From assembly GCA_002356455.1 (NCBI GenBank), contig AP017968.1, forward strand, positions 744,001 through 808,000: a stretch of DNA of 64,000 nucleotides, written 5' to 3'. The notes below the pieces were generated by a model that was given only the letters and a program-made list of their open reading frames with translations, ran no database searches and had not been told where the DNA came from. The stretch comes from Fusobacterium varium (GTDB lineage: Bacteria > Fusobacteriota > Fusobacteriia > Fusobacteriales > Fusobacteriaceae). Shown here piece by piece: positions 52,343-61,384 of the stretch; position 1 is the stretch's first letter; each line of letters opens with the position of its first letter. Made by a program: the position numbers and the translations under genes.

Positions 52343-53530
52343 ATGAGTTATGATTTTACAACACTTGTATCTAGAAAAAATACTGGGGCATCAAAATGGG
52401 AACAGATGTATAGCTGGAATCCAGAAGTAGCAGATGACGTGGTACCTTTATCAGTAGCAGATATGGAATTTAAACCAGCTCCTGAGATTGTAGAAGGGCT
52501 AAAAAATCACTTAGACAAAGCTATATTAGGATATACAAAAGCTTATCCAGCTTTTCTTGATTCAGTTATATCATGGATGGACAGAAAACATCAGTATAAG
52601 GTAGAAAAAGAATGGATATTAAATACACCAGGTGTAGTTAATGCTTTTTATGCAGCAGTTAATGCTTTTACAGAACCAGGTGAAGGAGTAATAATATTTA
52701 AACCTGTGTATTATCCATTTTCTATGGCAATTGAAAAAAATAAGAGAAATATTGTAAATTGCCCCCTAATAGAAAAAGATGGATATTATACAATAGACTT
52801 TGAAAAATTTGATGAAATTTCAAAAGATCCTAAAAATAAACTTCTCATCTTCTGCAGCCCTCATAATCCAGTAGGAAGAGTATGGACAAAAGAAGAACTA
52901 AAAAAAGTAGCTGAGATATCGGTAAAAAATGATTTAATTGTAGTGTCAGATGAAATATGGGCAGATCTTATTATGCCAGGTTATGAACATTATGTAATGG
53001 GCAGACTGGGAGGAGAAATAGAAGAAAGACTTATTACATGTACAGCTCCATCTAAAACATTTAATCTTGCAGGGTTAGCAACATCTAGTATTATTATAAA
53101 AAATAAGGAAATAAGAGAAAAATATTCAGAAATGCTTCAAATTATGAGAAGTGCATCAGTAAATATATTAGGATTTAAAGCATGTGAAATTGCATATAAT
53201 CAAGGAGAAAAATGGCTTGAAGAACTGATTACTGTGTTGGATATTAACCAGAAGCTAGTAAAAGAATTCTTTGAGAAAAAGTTTCCTAAAATCAAGGCCA
53301 GATTAATAGAGGGAACATATCTTCAATGGTTGGATTTCAGAGCATTGGAAATAAGTGATGAAGAACTGGAAAGATTTATGCATATGGATGCTCAATTTTT
53401 TACAGATGAAGGATATATTTTTGGAAAAGAAGGAAGTGGTTATGAAAGAATAAATCTAGCAGCTCCTACTTGGGTAATAGAAGCTGAATTAGAAAGACTT
53501 GGAAAAGTACTAGAAAAAATCTATAAATAA
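52343..53530 (+). CDS. MalY/PatB-type PLP C-S lyase (cystathionine beta-lyase-like aminotransferase)
   Basis: 395 aa fold-type I PLP enzyme. PLP lysine K238 in TAPSKTFNLAGL, D203 in VVSDEIWADL, CSPHNPVGRVW, and the MalY/PatB opening VPLSVADMEFKPAPEI. Members split cystathionine or cysteine to ammonia, pyruvate and a thiol or H2S; fusobacteria are strong H2S producers from cysteine. Flanked by a transporter on each side, so probably part of a catabolic operon. Aminotransferase activity is the alternative. Confidence 0.88.
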   Translation: MSYDFTTLVSRKNTGASKWEQMYSWNPEVADDVVPLSVADMEFKPAPEIVEGLKNHLDKAILGYTKAYPAFLDSVISWMDRKHQYKVEKEWILNTPGVVNAFYAAVNAFTEPGEGVIIFKPVYYPFSMAIEKNKRNIVNCPLIEKDGYYTIDFEKFDEISKDPKNKLLIFCSPHNPVGRVWTKEELKKVAEISVKNDLIVVSDEIWADLIMPGYEHYVMGRLGGEIEERLITCTAPSKTFNLAGLATSSIIIKNKEIREKYSEMLQIMRSASVNILGFKACEIAYNQGEKWLEELITVLDINQKLVKEFFEKKFPKIKARLIEGTYLQWLDFRALEISDEELERFMHMDAQFFTDEGYIFGKEGSGYERINLAAPTWVIEAELERLGKVLEKIYK

Positions 53531-53702
53531 ATTTGTGGGAAATTATTTATAGAAAAATCAAATTATTTTAAAAAATAAAAATATTTAGGGTTGAATAATA
53601 ATGTCATAATTTTTTATGGGTTAGAAAGATATGATATTGATGTGAGGGAAGGGAAAAGCAGCTTATTAATATTTTTTCAATAAATTATTTGGAGGTATAA
53701 AA

Positions 53703-55073
53703 ATGAGCAATCTGACTTCAACAAAAGAACTAAAAAGAACACTTGGTTTTTGGGATTTGATGGGAGCATCTGTGGGGCAGATAATAGGAGCTGGAATAAT
53801 GTCATTGACTGGAGTAGCAATAGGTATGACGGGAAGGTCAGCACCATTAGCATTTATTTTGTCTGCTGCAATGGTACTTATTTCATGGTATCCTTTAACT
53901 CTTATCAACACTACTGCAAGATTCAGAGGAGGGCAGTATTCAATAATAGGCTCACTTCTTGGAGAAAAATATACAGGAGCTTATACAATAATATTTATTC
54001 TGACAAATATATCTTTATCAATGTACTGTCTGTCATTCGCAGATTATGCATTACCATTTTTGCCATTTGTACCAAGAAAACTTTTGGCTATTGGAATATT
54101 GATAATATTATATGGATTAAATTTTTTAGGAATAGATAAATTTGCAAAATTTCAAAATGTAATAGTAGTTTCTCTAGTAGTTGCACTTACAACATTTACA
54201 GTTTATGGATTTGGAAAAATTGATGCTAACTATATGGATCCAGCAAGTTTTATGACAGGTGGATGGCTAGGACTGCTTAGAGCTACTGCTCAGCTAACTT
54301 TTGCAACAGGTGGTGCACAGGTAATAGCAAATCTATCTGGAGAGGCTAAGAATCCAACTAGAGACATTCCTAGAGTTATGGTGACATCTACTCTTGCAGT
54401 TGCTGTTCTTTATGGATTTATGGCAACTGTGGCAGCTGGAGTGTTTCCAGTAGCACATGTGGCTAATGAACCTCTTACTCATGTAGCTAAGGAAATACTT
54501 CCAAAACAACTCTATGTATTCTTTATTGTAGGTGGAGCATGGGCAGCGCTTATTTCAACTTTAAATTCACAGCTTGCTTCTGCGACAAAACCATTGATGC
54601 AGGCAGCAAATGATGGATGGCTTCCAGCAAAACTTGCTACATTACATAGAAATTACAAAACACCAATGTATCTATTGACAATATTCTTTTTTGTAGGATT
54701 ATTACCAATAGTTTTTAATCTAAATATAAGTATAATATCAAAAATAGTAACAACTGTACAAAGTGTTACAAATTCCATGATAGCTCTTTGTTTATTGAGT
54801 GTAGCTAAAAAGCTGCCTAAACAATGGGAAAATTCACCATTACATATAAAAGAAGGTGCAGTAAAAGCATTAGTAACAGCAGCAGTAATGATATTTATAT
54901 TACAAGCTATACTTCTTGGAACAAGTCTATCATTACCATTACTTATAGGAAATGGGTGTGTTGTAATTTTCGCTTTTACATATGCTAATATAAGATATAA
55001 TAGTGGAAAAATAAAATGTGATATAAGTTATGAAATTGAAGATGCAAAAGAAGAAGAAAAAAGTGAAGAATGA
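53703..55073 (+). CDS. APC superfamily amino-acid permease
   Basis: 456 aa with about 12 membrane segments. GASVGQIIGAGIMSLTGVAIG at residues about 17-37 is the APC substrate-binding helix 1, and LSGEAKNPTRDIPRVM the conserved cytoplasmic loop. Substrate cannot be told; location after the C-S lyase suggests a sulfur amino acid. It is preceded by 172 nt of AT-rich DNA in which I see no confident promoter, and GGAGG precedes the ATG. Confidence 0.88.
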   Translation: MSNLTSTKELKRTLGFWDLMGASVGQIIGAGIMSLTGVAIGMTGRSAPLAFILSAAMVLISWYPLTLINTTARFRGGQYSIIGSLLGEKYTGAYTIIFILTNISLSMYCLSFADYALPFLPFVPRKLLAIGILIILYGLNFLGIDKFAKFQNVIVVSLVVALTTFTVYGFGKIDANYMDPASFMTGGWLGLLRATAQLTFATGGAQVIANLSGEAKNPTRDIPRVMVTSTLAVAVLYGFMATVAAGVFPVAHVANEPLTHVAKEILPKQLYVFFIVGGAWAALISTLNSQLASATKPLMQAANDGWLPAKLATLHRNYKTPMYLLTIFFFVGLLPIVFNLNISIISKIVTTVQSVTNSMIALCLLSVAKKLPKQWENSPLHIKEGAVKALVTAAVMIFILQAILLGTSLSLPLLIGNGCVVIFAFTYANIRYNSGKIKCDISYEIEDAKEEEKSEE

Positions 55074-55105
55074 AAATATAAAATAAGTTGATATGGAGTG
55101 ATATC

Positions 55106-55660
55106 ATGATAGTGAGAAAAAATGAGTTCATTGAAAATTTTAAATATGATACAGCATATGAAGCAAGAAAGGATTATTTTAAAAGTAAAGGCAATAAAAT
55201 AGGAGTATTAGCTTTTTTGAGATATTATGGCTGTACAATATGTCAATTAGATATCATGGAATTTAATAAATTATCTGAAAAATTTGAAGAAATTGGAACA
55301 GATATCAAGATAATATTACAATCTACACCTGAAATTATAAAGGAAGCTGATAAAGAAATAAAATTGAAATTTGAAATAATATGTGATCCTAAACAAGAGC
55401 TATATGAGAAATTTGAAATAAAAGGAGCAGAATCTTTAGAAGCTTTAAAATCAGGAAAGATAATAGAAAAAGTGACAGAAGCAAAGAATATGGGATTATC
55501 TCATGGAGAGTATGAAGGAAATGAACTTCAGCTTCCAGCAGTATTCATTATAGATGAAAATAATAAAGTAATATATTCACATTATGCAGAAGATGGAGCA
55601 GATATTCCAAGAGCAAGGGAAATATTGGATATAGTATATGAGTACATTAATAAAAAATAA
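55106..55660 (+). CDS. Peroxiredoxin-like (AhpC/TSA) thiol protein
   Basis: 184 aa from the ATG at 55106, preceded by GGAGTGAT. Thioredoxin fold with FLRYYGCTICQLDI: a CxxC pair sits where typical peroxiredoxins have PxxTxxC. LQLPAVFIIDENNKVIYSHY matches the AhpC/TSA Prx-like-1 group. It may reduce peroxides or act as a thiol-disulfide enzyme. It closes the transporter/lyase block; the inserted IS1182 element begins 29 nt after its stop, and an IS-borne hairpin may serve as its terminator. Confidence 0.75.
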   Translation: MIVRKNEFIENFKYDTAYEARKDYFKSKGNKIGVLAFLRYYGCTICQLDIMEFNKLSEKFEEIGTDIKIILQSTPEIIKEADKEIKLKFEIICDPKQELYEKFEIKGAESLEALKSGKIIEKVTEAKNMGLSHGEYEGNELQLPAVFIIDENNKVIYSHYAEDGADIPRAREILDIVYEYINKK

Positions 55661-55689
55661 TAGCTTCCTATATCGTAATATCCTTAAAA

Positions 55690-55745
55690 AAGGGGCTGTT
55701 GCAAATTAGTGATTGATAAACTAATTTGTGCAGCCTCTCTTATTT
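55690..55745 (+). terminator. Hairpin at the left end of IS1182, possible terminator for the upstream gene
   Basis: AGGGGCTG and CAAATTAGT pair with ACTAATTTG and CAGCCTCT across a 9-nt loop; a T-rich tract follows. It includes the terminal repeat itself. Confidence 0.6.
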
Positions 55746-55846
55746 TACATAAAAAAATAGAAATCTATTTTATAGATTTCTGCTAATTTATATTTTTATA
55801 TTTATTTTTAAGTATCAAAAAAAGAAGTAGATGATTTTTTATTTAT

Positions 55847-57325
55847 CTAAGCTACTTTTAATGAGTGAAGTGTTGTTCCTAAGCGATTATTTATATTTCT
55901 GCTTAGATATCTGTTGAAGTTGTAAGCGATACAAAACAAACATATTTCTCTTAAAACACTTTTTTTACTTCGAACTTTTAATTTTCGCAATTTCATATCT
56001 TCTTTCAAAACTGCAAAAGCACCTTCTACTTGAATACTTCTGTTCATTCTTAATTGTTTTCCATAATTGCTTGATACATTCTCTTTTGATTTATTTGATA
56101 AAATTCTAAATCTCGCATTGTACTTAATTTTTTTGTTAGTTTCAGGATTCCAAAAATATTGAACTGTATTATTTTTGTTAGAGTATAGAAATTCTAATTC
56201 TAATCCATCTTTTCTAAATAGTTTATTTTCAGAATGATTATATATTAAATTTTCTACTCTGTTTAAATCATTTTTAAACTTTCTGATTTTAGATTTTTCA
56301 AAATATATTGGTTTTATATATGAAGTATAGTCCATTTTTTCCAAGTATTCATAATTTGAAATGCTTTCATATCCTGCATCAGCTACAATATTTTTAATTT
56401 CTAAATTTTGAGATGAAATTTTCTCTAAAAATGGAATCAAAGTTTTAGAATCAGAAGGGTTAGAAAAAATTTCATATGAAGAAATATATTCACTAATCAC
56501 TCCTATTTGTAGATTATATCCAGGTTTTAATTGACCATTTCTCATATGGTCATCTTTCATTCTCATAAAAGTAGCATCTATATCAGTTTTTGAATAGCTA
56601 TTTCTACCATTAAGATTTTTAAAATGATTAGAATATTTTTGATACTTTTCTAAGTATTCTTCGCATAATTCTAAATATTTTTGTTCTTTAGATTTTCGCT
56701 TTCCTCTACCTTTGACTATTTGAAAATTCAAATTAGAAAGATATGAATATATTTCAAGGAAGTTGTCATATTGTAAGTTGAAATCATCATTAAAATTTGA
56801 AATTAATTCAAGAATTTTTTCATCTAATCTAGTTCTATATTTCTCAATAGATTTTTTCCAAACAAATGTATATTTATTAGCATATGCTTCAATTTTAGTG
56901 CCATCAATATATATTGTTTCAGTGGAAATATTTTCCATTTCAAAAATTTTTTCAACGAATTGTTCAAATAGATCTGGAAGAATATCTTCAGTTTTTACTA
57001 AGAATCTAGAAATAGTAGAGTGATCAGGAATTTTAGAATCTTGTAAAAGAAACCTAAATTTAATATTTTCATGGCAAGCCATTTCTATATCTCTAGTAGA
57101 AGTTAAATTGCGCGAATAGGCATAAACAATGATAGAAAACATTCTGATAGGATGTACCTTTGTTTTGTAAGAAAATGCTTGCATTAAACTACTAAAATCT
57201 AATCCCTCCAATATTGAGCTAAGTTTTCTTACAGGATCATTATCAGAAATTTCATATTGTAAAAAGTTAAAAAGTTTAGGTTGATTTAATTGAAAAAAAA
57301 TGTTATTATTAGTTGGTTTTTGCAT
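55847..57325 (-). CDS. IS1182-family transposase
   Basis: 492 aa, full length. N-terminal DUF772-type domain (HPIRMFSIIVYAYSRNLTS, CHENIKFRFLL, DHSTISRF) followed by a DDE_Tnp_1 core. Likely triad: D in YIDGTKIEAYANKY, D in VADAGYES, E in SIQVEGAFAVLKED. No internal stops, so the element seems intact. A strong stem-loop at 57390-57427 lies between its start and the IS end. Confidence 0.92.
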   Translation of the reverse strand: MQKPTNNNIFFQLNQPKLFNFLQYEISDNDPVRKLSSILEGLDFSSLMQAFSYKTKVHPIRMFSIIVYAYSRNLTSTRDIEMACHENIKFRFLLQDSKIPDHSTISRFLVKTEDILPDLFEQFVEKIFEMENISTETIYIDGTKIEAYANKYTFVWKKSIEKYRTRLDEKILELISNFNDDFNLQYDNFLEIYSYLSNLNFQIVKGRGKRKSKEQKYLELCEEYLEKYQKYSNHFKNLNGRNSYSKTDIDATFMRMKDDHMRNGQLKPGYNLQIGVISEYISSYEIFSNPSDSKTLIPFLEKISSQNLEIKNIVADAGYESISNYEYLEKMDYTSYIKPIYFEKSKIRKFKNDLNRVENLIYNHSENKLFRKDGLELEFLYSNKNNTVQYFWNPETNKKIKYNARFRILSNKSKENVSSNYGKQLRMNRSIQVEGAFAVLKEDMKLRKLKVRSKKSVLREICLFCIAYNFNRYLSRNINNRLGTTLHSLKVA

Positions 57326-57389
57326 AGGTATATTATATTAGAAATTTGAAAAAATTTTTAGTATTTTATACCTTTTTTTATTTTAAAAG

Positions 57390-57427
57390 AAAAAGCTGAC
57401 AGGAAGAAAACTTCAAGTCAGCTTTTT
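57390..57427. terminator. Bidirectional terminator inside the IS1182 right end
   Basis: AAAAAGCTGAC/GTCAGCTTTTT with a 16-nt loop. It lies upstream of the transposase, so it would stop transcription entering the IS from marR. Confidence 0.88.
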
Positions 57428-57473
57428 GGGTAATTGGGCTATTTTGAATTTGCAACAGCCTCTTTATATAAAT

Positions 57474-58031
57474 TTATTTCTTTTTCTCTCTTTTTTCTTC
57501 TCCCTCTAATAATATTGAGGTATATTCTTCAAGAATGTTATCAAAAGTAACCAAATCATCAACAGAAAATTTTTCTAAAAGTGATTTGTTGGTTTTTACT
57601 ATATCAATGTTGTCATATCTTTTATGAGCAAGAGCAAAATCTTTGGCTTTATCATATGGATAAAGGTAAAAGAATTTAGCATCATCTTTAGAATTCACTC
57701 TATAAATATATTCTTTTTTTAATAAACTTTTTATAGTTTGAGATATGGCACTTCTAGTTTTTTTCCATTTTTTTGAGAGCTCAGTAACTGTAATACCTTC
57801 ATAATCAACTATATCTGTAAGTATGTGAGCCTCTGTCATGGAAAGTTCTTCTCCAGTTCCATAGTCCCTCTTTTCATTCATATAATTTGTGTAGGCAATA
57901 ACAAAATTATATAATATCTCTGATTTTTTATTTAGAGATTTAAATCTTTTATTAACTACTTCTTCACTTTCATCCATGCTGACCCATTTATCAACAATTT
58001 CGTCATAGTACAAGTTCTTATGATTTTCCAA
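57474..58031 (-). CDS. MarR family transcriptional regulator
   Basis: 185 aa, a winged-helix protein: recognition region ITVTELSKKWKKTRSAISQTI (split: ITVTELSKKWKK and TRSAISQTIKSLLKK, about 85-120) and wing YRVNSKDDAKFFYLYP. Long N-terminal extension (about 40 residues) before the dimer helix. Ligand unknown. It faces the DUF401-lyase-APC-Prx block, with the IS between, so it is a candidate regulator of that block. Stop codon is 8 nt from the IS end, so its own terminator may have been displaced. Confidence 0.85.
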   Translation of the reverse strand: MENHKNLYYDEIVDKWVSMDESEEVVNKRFKSLNKKSEILYNFVIAYTNYMNEKRDYGTGEELSMTEAHILTDIVDYEGITVTELSKKWKKTRSAISQTIKSLLKKEYIYRVNSKDDAKFFYLYPYDKAKDFALAHKRYDNIDIVKTNKSLLEKFSVDDLVTFDNILEEYTSILLEGEEKREKKK

Positions 58032-58066
58032 ACCTGAACCTCCAATACTTATAATTTCTTATTTAT

Positions 58067-58094
58067 ATTATATCACAGCATTATTTATATTCAA
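58067..58094 (-). promoter_or_regulatory. Promoter of marR
   Basis: Minus strand TTGAAT, 16-nt spacer, TATAAT, about 35 nt before the start. Confidence 0.6.
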
Positions 58095-58110
58095 ATTCTA
58101 TTTAAAAGAT

Positions 58111-58154
58111 AAACAATATTTAAAATATTCATGCTTTTTAATAATATATTGTTT
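58111..58154 (-). terminator. Possible terminator of the citC-citXG operon
   Basis: AAACAATAT/ATATTGTTT stem with a 26-nt loop and a T-rich tail on the minus strand; all A/T, so weak. Confidence 0.35.
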
Positions 58155-58193
58155 TTTTTATATTTATATTTTGATGTTTTCAGTAAAAAGTCT

Positions 58194-59546
58194 TTAAAAG
58201 AAAGTATTTTTTAATTTATATAAAAAAATTGTAACTGCAAGGAGATCAGCACTTCCTCCAGGACTTATTCTTTCTTTTATATAGATTTTCTCCATATTTT
58301 CGGCAGTCTGTCGTCCTAATTCACTATAGATTCCTCCAGCAGCAAAAAATTCCTCAGCTTCTCTTTTTACTCGACGAAGCATATGAATATCATGTCTATG
58401 AACAATAGTACTGTCCATTACTTTTCCCATAAGAAAAATAAGCGTCTGAAGAGAAGCAAGATTCATATCATTATTTTTTTTAATTGAATCTTCAAGAATA
58501 TTGAGGGAACCATTAAAAATTACATCAAGTCCTTCTCTAACTTCACCTCTTACTCCAGTAAAACCATAATTTTTATATAATTTTTCTCCATGAGTAAGTT
58601 CAGTTTTATTTTTTAAATTTTCAAAATCTTTTAATATATCTTTACACATATTTTTTATCATAGGTTGAATATCGTTAAAAGAAGCCCCTTCATACAATAC
58701 TCTTGCTGCAGTTACTACAGCTATACCAAGAAGAAAAATCATTCCTTTGTGAGTATTAATATTTTCAGTAGCTTCAAACATTGCCTTTTCAGTTTCTATT
58801 CCTATTTTTCTTGTTCTTAGAAAAGCTTCTTCAAGTGTAAGATAGGAATATGAAATTCTTGCCATTTTTTCAAATCCTTCTTTGATAGCAAAGGAACTTT
58901 TTAAAAAAGTAAAAAAGTCCATATCATCATGTGACCCTTGTGTAAGTGGGGAAACCAATCCAAAAGATGGTGAAGTAGCAGCTTCAAATATCATAGCTTC
59001 AACAGCAATATCCCCAATTTTTTTTATTATTTTTTCCCTTTTGGTAATATAATTATTATATTGTATATATTTTTCCATAAGAATATTTTTTATTTCCTGA
59101 TGGGAATGTTTCATTGTTCTTCCACAGATAAAAGCAATATCATCACATAGGAGACATTTTCTTTTTTCATATCCAAATTGACTTCTGGAAAGTCCATTTC
59201 CTTTTGTATCATAAACATCTATATCCAGACATCTTCCTAAAATATGGTGTTCTTCAAAATAGATAGTAGTTTTTTTTATATTTTCAGCCTTTTCATCTAT
59301 TACAAAAAGATATATTTTTCCTTCAAGATTTTTTAAAATTTCTTTATATATTATTTTTCCAGAAAAATATTTCTCTATCTCATCAGCAGCTATATCAACT
59401 ATGCTTAAAGAAAGAGGTTCAAGTTTATTTTCACCTGGATAATTAGTTCTTACAGCAACAAGAGGAAGAGAATACTTTTTAATAAGTGAATTTTGAAGTT
59501 CAACCCTTTCTTCCCTAAGTTCTAAAAATTTATTTAAATCAAACAT
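58194..59546 (-). CDS. citXG: CitXG fusion: holo-citrate lyase synthase / triphosphoribosyl-dephospho-CoA synthase
   Basis: 450 aa, two enzymes in one chain. Residues 1 to about 170 are CitX (GRCLDIDVYDTKGNGLSRS, KRKCLLCDD, GRTMKHSHQE). Residues from about 180 are CitG (SPSFGLVSPLTQGSHDDMD, NTHKGMIFLLG, ISPGGSADLLAVT). CitG makes the prosthetic-group precursor and CitX transfers it to the acyl carrier subunit CitD. Such fusions are known in other bacteria. Lies 4 nt after citC on the same strand. The lyase subunits citD/E/F are not adjacent. Confidence 0.93.
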   Translation of the reverse strand: MFDLNKFLELREERVELQNSLIKKYSLPLVAVRTNYPGENKLEPLSLSIVDIAADEIEKYFSGKIIYKEILKNLEGKIYLFVIDEKAENIKKTTIYFEEHHILGRCLDIDVYDTKGNGLSRSQFGYEKRKCLLCDDIAFICGRTMKHSHQEIKNILMEKYIQYNNYITKREKIIKKIGDIAVEAMIFEAATSPSFGLVSPLTQGSHDDMDFFTFLKSSFAIKEGFEKMARISYSYLTLEEAFLRTRKIGIETEKAMFEATENINTHKGMIFLLGIAVVTAARVLYEGASFNDIQPMIKNMCKDILKDFENLKNKTELTHGEKLYKNYGFTGVRGEVREGLDVIFNGSLNILEDSIKKNNDMNLASLQTLIFLMGKVMDSTIVHRHDIHMLRRVKREAEEFFAAGGIYSELGRQTAENMEKIYIKERISPGGSADLLAVTIFLYKLKNTFF

Positions 59547-59550
59547 TAAA

Positions 59551-60585
59551 TTAATGAGGAGAGTTGCTATTTTTCAGCTTCTCTTCTATCTCCTTTCCTT
59601 CTGGACTTATTAAAAAATCAAAGGTTGTAGAAGGAACAAATTCTTTTAATTCTTCAATTTTTCCTTCTTTTAATTTTTCTCTGACAATAGAAGCACTGAT
59701 AGCTGTATGATGAAGTTCTTTTCTAGGTACAAGAATAACTTCCATTCCATATTCAGGAAGTATTTCCATTAAAGCATCATTGTATTTTTTAGTTACAGGG
59801 CAATAAGGCTCTTCTCCTATGTATCTTTTATTTATACCAAGTTTTTTGCCAAATTGCTTTCCAGCTATAGTAGCATCTAATTTTGTATATTCCATAAGAG
59901 AATCATCTTCTTTACGAAGAAAATAATTCGGGAAAGTAGCAGAAGAAATTATATATTCAGTTCCAGGAATTACTTTCACATTAGTAAGATGAGCAGTACC
60001 TTTTTTTACAAGTTCATATCTTGTTGTAAAAGGAAAAACAGATTTATCCTCCTGAACTACAAATATAAGAACTTCTTCATTTTCAGCTGCAGCTTTTTCT
60101 ATGAGAAATTGATGACCATAAGTAAATGGGTTGCAATTCATAACAAGCATAGCTTTTTGAGTTTCGTTTTTTATATTAAAATCTTTTTTTATTTTATTTA
60201 TAGTTTTATCAATACTATTGATTCCCATTTCCATAAGAATAACTTTATCAGTATGAGCTACTTCTTTATAACCTATTCCAAGAAATATATCCTGATTGAT
60301 TGTTTTAGTAAATACCATACTATGAAGATATCCTTGGTCAAACATTTTATTTGTAACATTTGTGAGAATAGAACCAGATATTCCTTCACCTTGATGATTT
60401 TTATCAATAGCAAAACATTTTATGATATTTTTTCCTTTTGAAGCAGTAGCTATAATTTTATCATTTTCTCTGATGACAACAGTATAGTCAATATTTTCAT
60501 CATATTTAAGATCAAAACTGGCTAAAAAATCTACAACTTCTTTTTTTTCAAAAGGATTGCTTAAGTTAACTTTTTCTATATTCAT
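59551..60585 (-). CDS. citC: [Citrate (pro-3S)-lyase] ligase
   Basis: 344 aa: N-terminal GNAT-like domain (FAIDKNHQGEGISGSIL, about 55-75) and a nucleotidyltransferase domain with LVMNCNPFTYGHQFLIEKAA (HxGH variant YGHQ), EDKSVFPF and the C-terminal ISASIVREKL. It acetylates the prosthetic group of citrate lyase with ATP and acetate to activate the enzyme. Upstream, 29 nt away, is a lipoprotein gene apparently in the same transcript. Confidence 0.93.
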   Translation of the reverse strand: MNIEKVNLSNPFEKKEVVDFLASFDLKYDENIDYTVVIRENDKIIATASKGKNIIKCFAIDKNHQGEGISGSILTNVTNKMFDQGYLHSMVFTKTINQDIFLGIGYKEVAHTDKVILMEMGINSIDKTINKIKKDFNIKNETQKAMLVMNCNPFTYGHQFLIEKAAAENEEVLIFVVQEDKSVFPFTTRYELVKKGTAHLTNVKVIPGTEYIISSATFPNYFLRKEDDSLMEYTKLDATIAGKQFGKKLGINKRYIGEEPYCPVTKKYNDALMEILPEYGMEVILVPRKELHHTAISASIVREKLKEGKIEELKEFVPSTTFDFLISPEGKEIEEKLKNSNSPH

Positions 60586-60614
60586 GGTATTTTTCTCCTA
60601 ACATAATTTTGAAA

Positions 60615-61163
60615 CTATTCCTCATCAGATAATTTATCTTTTGTATTCAAAAGTCTTCCAGAAATATCTTCTAAGAATGTAGAGAATACATTTTTTGATT
60701 GAGTGGCTACATCATCTCTTTCTACAACAAAAAGTGAATAAACTTTTTTATTATTTTCCCAAGCTCCTTTTTGAGAAGAATTTTTAAGAATAAGTTCAGA
60801 AGCATACTCAGTAAGATCAGGCAGAACAGGAGCTGCTAATCCTTTTGAATATGAATCCATATTAAGCATAAAAGAGTTAAAGTGGATAGCTACTTCTTTT
60901 TTAATTTTTCCTTTCAGTAGATCTTTAGCATTTTTATTAGCTTTTGATTGAGCAATAATAGCACCACTTGTTTCTATTTCTGCTGAGCCAAGAGCAAATA
61001 ATTCTTGTTCAGGGTTTACTCTAGTAGCCATTTGTTCCTGTAATTCTAAAGGAACTGCATTAGATTTATTGGGAAGTACATTAGATAGTGCGCTATCTAA
61101 ACTGCTGCACCCAGTTGTTAAGATAATAAGAAATAAAAGTAGTGTAAAATTGATTTTTTTCAT
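60615..61163 (-). CDS. Lipoprotein, LPP20-like
   Basis: 182 aa from the ATG at 61163 (AGGAGG 6 nt upstream; a frame open further upstream has no such site). Lipobox LTTGC with the lipidated Cys19. The mature part has GSAEIETSGAIIAQSKANKNA followed by a helical segment, which resembles the LPP20 lipoprotein family. Probably anchored in the outer membrane. Function unknown. First gene of an apparent operon with citC-citXG, which may be chance. Confidence 0.75.
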   Translation of the reverse strand: MKKINFTLLLFLIILTTGCSSLDSALSNVLPNKSNAVPLELQEQMATRVNPEQELFALGSAEIETSGAIIAQSKANKNAKDLLKGKIKKEVAIHFNSFMLNMDSYSKGLAAPVLPDLTEYASELILKNSSQKGAWENNKKVYSLFVVERDDVATQSKNVFSTFLEDISGRLLNTKDKLSDEE

Positions 61164-61285
61164 GAAAAACCTCCTAGAGAAAAAATAATTTTTAATTTTA
61201 AAAAAATTATTTTTGTAATTTTTAATTCGAAAATTTCCCTCTATCATTCATTTTTAAGTCGTTAGAAGATTGTATATTACTTTAT

Positions 61286-61314
61286 ATTTTATAATATAAA
61301 GAAAGTAAAATCAA
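61286..61314 (-). promoter_or_regulatory. Possible promoter of the lipoprotein-citC-citXG operon
   Basis: Minus strand TTGATT, 17-nt spacer, TAAAAT. It would give a 5' UTR of about 115 nt, AT-rich with a possible TAATTTTT-type stem. Confidence 0.45.
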
Positions 61315-61321
61315 ATATTTA

Positions 61322-61350
61322 TTGAAATAATTCAAAAAATCTTATAAAAT
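61322..61350 (+). promoter_or_regulatory. Promoter of accD-accA-pfkA
   Basis: TTGAAA, 17-nt spacer, TAAAAT, 35 nt before the accD start. Overlaps closely with the divergent minus-strand promoter. I see no clear FapR-type palindrome. Confidence 0.65.
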
Positions 61351-61384
61351 TAGTTATTAGAGAAAAGTAAACGAGGAGGAAGAA

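Larger units (their letters stand above)
55689..57465 (-). mobile_element. IS1182-family insertion sequence
   Basis: About 1.78 kb with one transposase gene. Terminal inverted repeats: AAAGGGGCTGTTGCAAATT at the left (55689) and, read inward from the right end, AAAGAGGCTGTTGCAAATT (57465), 18 of 19 identical. Large hairpins lie just inside both ends. The right end is only 8 nt from the marR stop codon. No target duplication could be assigned with confidence. Confidence 0.9.
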
